From assembly GCA_946482625.1 (NCBI GenBank), contig CAMLSH010000169.1, positions 1 through 7,832 of the forward strand: a stretch of 7,832 nucleotides of DNA. Direction: 5' to 3'. Origin of the DNA: an uncultured Opitutaceae bacterium. Its GTDB lineage: Bacteria > Verrucomicrobiota > Verrucomicrobiae > Opitutales > Opitutaceae. Positions 6,427-7,832 of the stretch are shown piece after piece. The notes under the pieces were generated by a model. That model did no database searches and was not told the origin of the DNA. It saw only the letters and a program-made list of their open reading frames with translations. Every line of letters begins with the position of its first letter. The first letter of the stretch is position 1. Both the position numbers and the translations under genes were made by a program.

Positions 6427-7058
6427 ACTCCAGCCCACTTTCGCCCACCACCGCCGCCCACCGCACCACCATCCTCGCCGGTGACTACTGGGCCCACACG
6501 ATCAAGCGCGGCCAGACTTTCCGCATCGTCGATCTCGAAGGAAACCAAGCCGCCGACACCCTCTTCCTCGACGCCGCGAATCCAGAAAACCGTTACAGCG
6601 CGTCCGACACCATCCGCCACCAGGGCGCACTCTACCTCACGACCGGCACCAAGCTGATGTCCACCGAAGGCGACATCCTGCTCACCATCACGGCCGACAC
6701 CTGCGGCCGCCATGACACCCTCGGCGGTGCCTGCTCCCGCGAGAGCAACACCATGCGCTACGCCCACGAGAAAGAGTACATGCACGCCTGCCGCGACAGC
6801 TTCATCCGCGGCGCGCAAGAGTGCGGCTGCGAACTCGGGAAACGCGACATCACCTGCAACATAAACTTCTTCATGAACGTCCCCGTCACCCCCGACGGAC
6901 AACTCACCTTCGCCGACGGCCTCTCCGCCCCGGGCAAATACGTCGAACTGCGCGCCGAGCGCGACGTCATCTGCATCATCTCCAACTGCCCCCAGCTCAA
7001 CAACCCCTGCAACGGCTGGAACCCCACCCCCATCGAAATCCTCATCTGGAACTCCTAA
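6423..7058 (+). CDS. Urea carboxylase-associated protein, UAAP2 type (probable carboxyguanidine deiminase subunit)
   Basis: A 211-residue protein, distantly homologous to its upstream neighbour and expected to form the carboxyguanidine deiminase complex with it. The shared layout is visible: [19 protein letters not shown] (33-51), [14 protein letters not shown] (91-104), [17 protein letters not shown] (112-128), [17 protein letters not shown] (139-155) and [18 protein letters not shown] (187-204). Cys94, His97, Asp98, Cys104, Cys189 and Cys196 are candidate metal-binding or catalytic residues; Cys-rich CGRHD and NCPQ..NPC motifs distinguish this subunit from the first. The true start is the ATG at 6423, which overlaps the upstream stop by 4 bp. 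The reading frame stays open far upstream to 6102, but that stretch is an Arg/Pro-rich shadow of the other gene. The carboxylase follows after 148 bp. Confidence 0.9.
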   Translation: MNSSPLSPTTAAHRTTILAGDYWAHTIKRGQTFRIVDLEGNQAADTLFLDAANPENRYSASDTIRHQGALYLTTGTKLMSTEGDILLTITADTCGRHDTLGGACSRESNTMRYAHEKEYMHACRDSFIRGAQECGCELGKRDITCNINFFMNVPVTPDGQLTFADGLSAPGKYVELRAERDVICIISNCPQLNNPCNGWNPTPIEILIWNS

Positions 7059-7060
7059 CT

Positions 7061-7081
7061 GTAGGAGCGGCTTCACGCCGC
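7061..7081 (+). repeat. REP-like hairpin with 5' GTAG
   Basis: GTAG (7061-7064), then GA, then GCGGC (7067-7071), loop TTCAC, GCCGC (7077-7081). It begins 2 bp after the UAAP2-type stop. The sequence closely resembles GTAGGAGCGGCTTCAGCCGCGA, a well-known REP form in Pseudomonas, with one extra C in the loop. Confidence 0.6.
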
Positions 7082-7102
7082 GATCTCCGATCCCTCCACA
7101 TC

Positions 7103-7188
7103 CATTCCGATCCGTGTCATCTGTGGTTAAAAATTCCGTCCTCTCCGACTCCGTGACCTCTGTGCCCCCTCTCGTGCCCTCTGTGTAA
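7103..7188 (+). repeat. Degenerate dispersed intergenic repeat
   Basis: This stretch includes GATCCGTGTCATCTGTGGTT (7109-7128), followed by near-repeats of CTCTGTG (7158-7164 and 7180-7186) with CTCTCGTG between them. Part of it (7123-7151) recurs at 60-87. Text of this style is, from memory, widespread between genes in Verrucomicrobiota and some other phyla. It fills most of the gap before the carboxylase, and no promoter stands out in it. Confidence 0.5.
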
Positions 7189-7206
7189 CGGCCTGAAGAA
7201 ATCGTC

Positions 7207-7832
7207 ATGTTCACCAAAGTCCTCATCGCCAACCGCGCCACCATCGCCTGCCGCATCGAGCGCACGCTGCGCCGGATGAACATCAACTCCGTCGCCGTCT
7301 ACTCCGAGGCCGACACCGGCTCGCTCCACGTCGACCAGGCCGACGAAGCCATTCTCATCGGACCACCGCCCGCCGCGCAGAGCTACCTCGTCGTCGAAAA
7401 AATCCTCGCCGTGGCGAAAGAGACCGGCGCGCAAGCCATCCACCCCGGCTACGGTTTCCTCTCCGAAAACGCCGCCTTCGCCGAAGCCTGCGCCGCCGCC
7501 GGCATCGTCTTCATCGGCCCCAAGCCCGACCAGATGCGCCGCTTCGGCCTCAAGCACACCGCCCGCGAAGTCGCCAAACAACAAAACGTCCCGCTCCTCC
7601 CCGGCACCGGCCTGCTCTCCTCTGCCGACGAAGCCCTGCGTGAAGCCACGCGTATTGGCTTTCCGGTGATGCTCAAAAGCACCGCCGGTGGCGGCGGTAT
7701 TGGCATGTCTCTCATCTGGAAACCCGAAGACCTCGCTGCCGCCTTCGCCACCGTCGACCGACTCAGCCGCAGCAACTTCAAAGACTCCGGCATCTACCTC
7801 GAAAAATACGTCGAGCGCGCCCGCCACATCGA
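7207..7832 (+). CDS. Urea/guanidine carboxylase, N-terminal biotin carboxylase part (cut by window end)
   Basis: The first 208 codons of a biotin- and ATP-dependent carboxylase; the full family protein is about 1,200 residues. The N-terminal pre-ATP-grasp domain is clear: MFTKVLIANRATIACRI (1-17), AVYSEADTGSLHVDQADEA (37-55) and HPGYGFLSENAAFAEAC (81-97). It is followed by the ATP-grasp start FGLKHTAREVA (115-125) and the glycine-rich ATP loop LKSTAGGGGIGM (157-168). STAGGGGIGM, LPGTGLL and FKDSGIYLEKYVERARHI fit urea/guanidine carboxylase better than acetyl-, propionyl- or pyruvate carboxylase. Most relatives have GEIA where this one has ATIA after the ANR motif. The residues that separate guanidine from urea as substrate lie in the missing C-terminal half. 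The CgdAB-like pair upstream favours guanidine. The start is preceded only by a weak GAAGAA. Confidence 0.9.
   Translation, partial: MFTKVLIANRATIACRIERTLRRMNINSVAVYSEADTGSLHVDQADEAILIGPPPAAQSYLVVEKILAVAKETGAQAIHPGYGFLSENAAFAEACAAAGIVFIGPKPDQMRRFGLKHTAREVAKQQNVPLLPGTGLLSSADEALREATRIGFPVMLKSTAGGGGIGMSLIWKPEDLAAAFATVDRLSRSNFKDSGIYLEKYVERARHI

Noticed and set aside
7117..7827. Minus-strand frame over the carboxylase start
   Set aside because: The product is Gly/Asp/Val/Glu-rich without motifs; the opposite strand encodes a textbook biotin carboxylase N-terminus.

Overview
The window holds most of a nitrogen-acquisition locus of the 'urea carboxylase-associated' type, now better understood as guanidine utilisation. 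GC content is high, codons mostly end in C, most starts lack a Shine-Dalgarno sequence, and the gaps carry hairpin and dispersed repeats. Together these suggest a Verrucomicrobiota bacterium, most likely of the Opitutaceae; this is an inference from style, not from a marker gene.

Layout. Positions 102-1352 (minus strand) encode an FAD-dependent oxidoreductase of the DAO/glycine-oxidase fold, transcribed away from everything else. A 284-bp divergent gap follows, with a REP-like hairpin, a good sigma-54 promoter candidate and a symmetric operator-like element. Next, on the plus strand, come a periplasmic binding protein (1637-2650), a permease (2882-3940) and an ATPase (3937-4875), forming a NitT/TauT-type ABC importer of the subfamily found beside urea/guanidine carboxylase. 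A NikR-like ribbon-helix-helix regulator (5032-5472) sits in the middle of the locus. It is followed by two overlapping DUF1989 genes (5698-6426 and 6423-7058), the UAAP1/UAAP2 pair (carboxyguanidine deiminase, CgdAB, in recent literature). Last is the start of a large biotin-dependent urea/guanidine carboxylase (7207 to beyond the window edge).

How the genes work together (inference from known families): the importer brings guanidine or a related compound in, the carboxylase makes carboxyguanidine, the deiminase pair converts this to allophanate, and an allophanate hydrolase, probably just beyond the right edge, would release ammonia and CO2. I see no guanidine riboswitch in any leader. Control could instead come from sigma-54 and from the NikR-like protein. 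That protein keeps three of the four canonical nickel ligands but has Tyr where the Cys should be. A 37-bp imperfect direct repeat lies upstream of both the regulator and the deiminase pair and is a candidate operator.

The intergenic gaps carry four different hairpins preceded by or starting with GTAG or GGAG, the tetranucleotides typical of REP elements mobilised by RAYT transposases. They also carry degenerate dispersed repeats. No rRNA, tRNA, CRISPR array or intact insertion sequence was seen.
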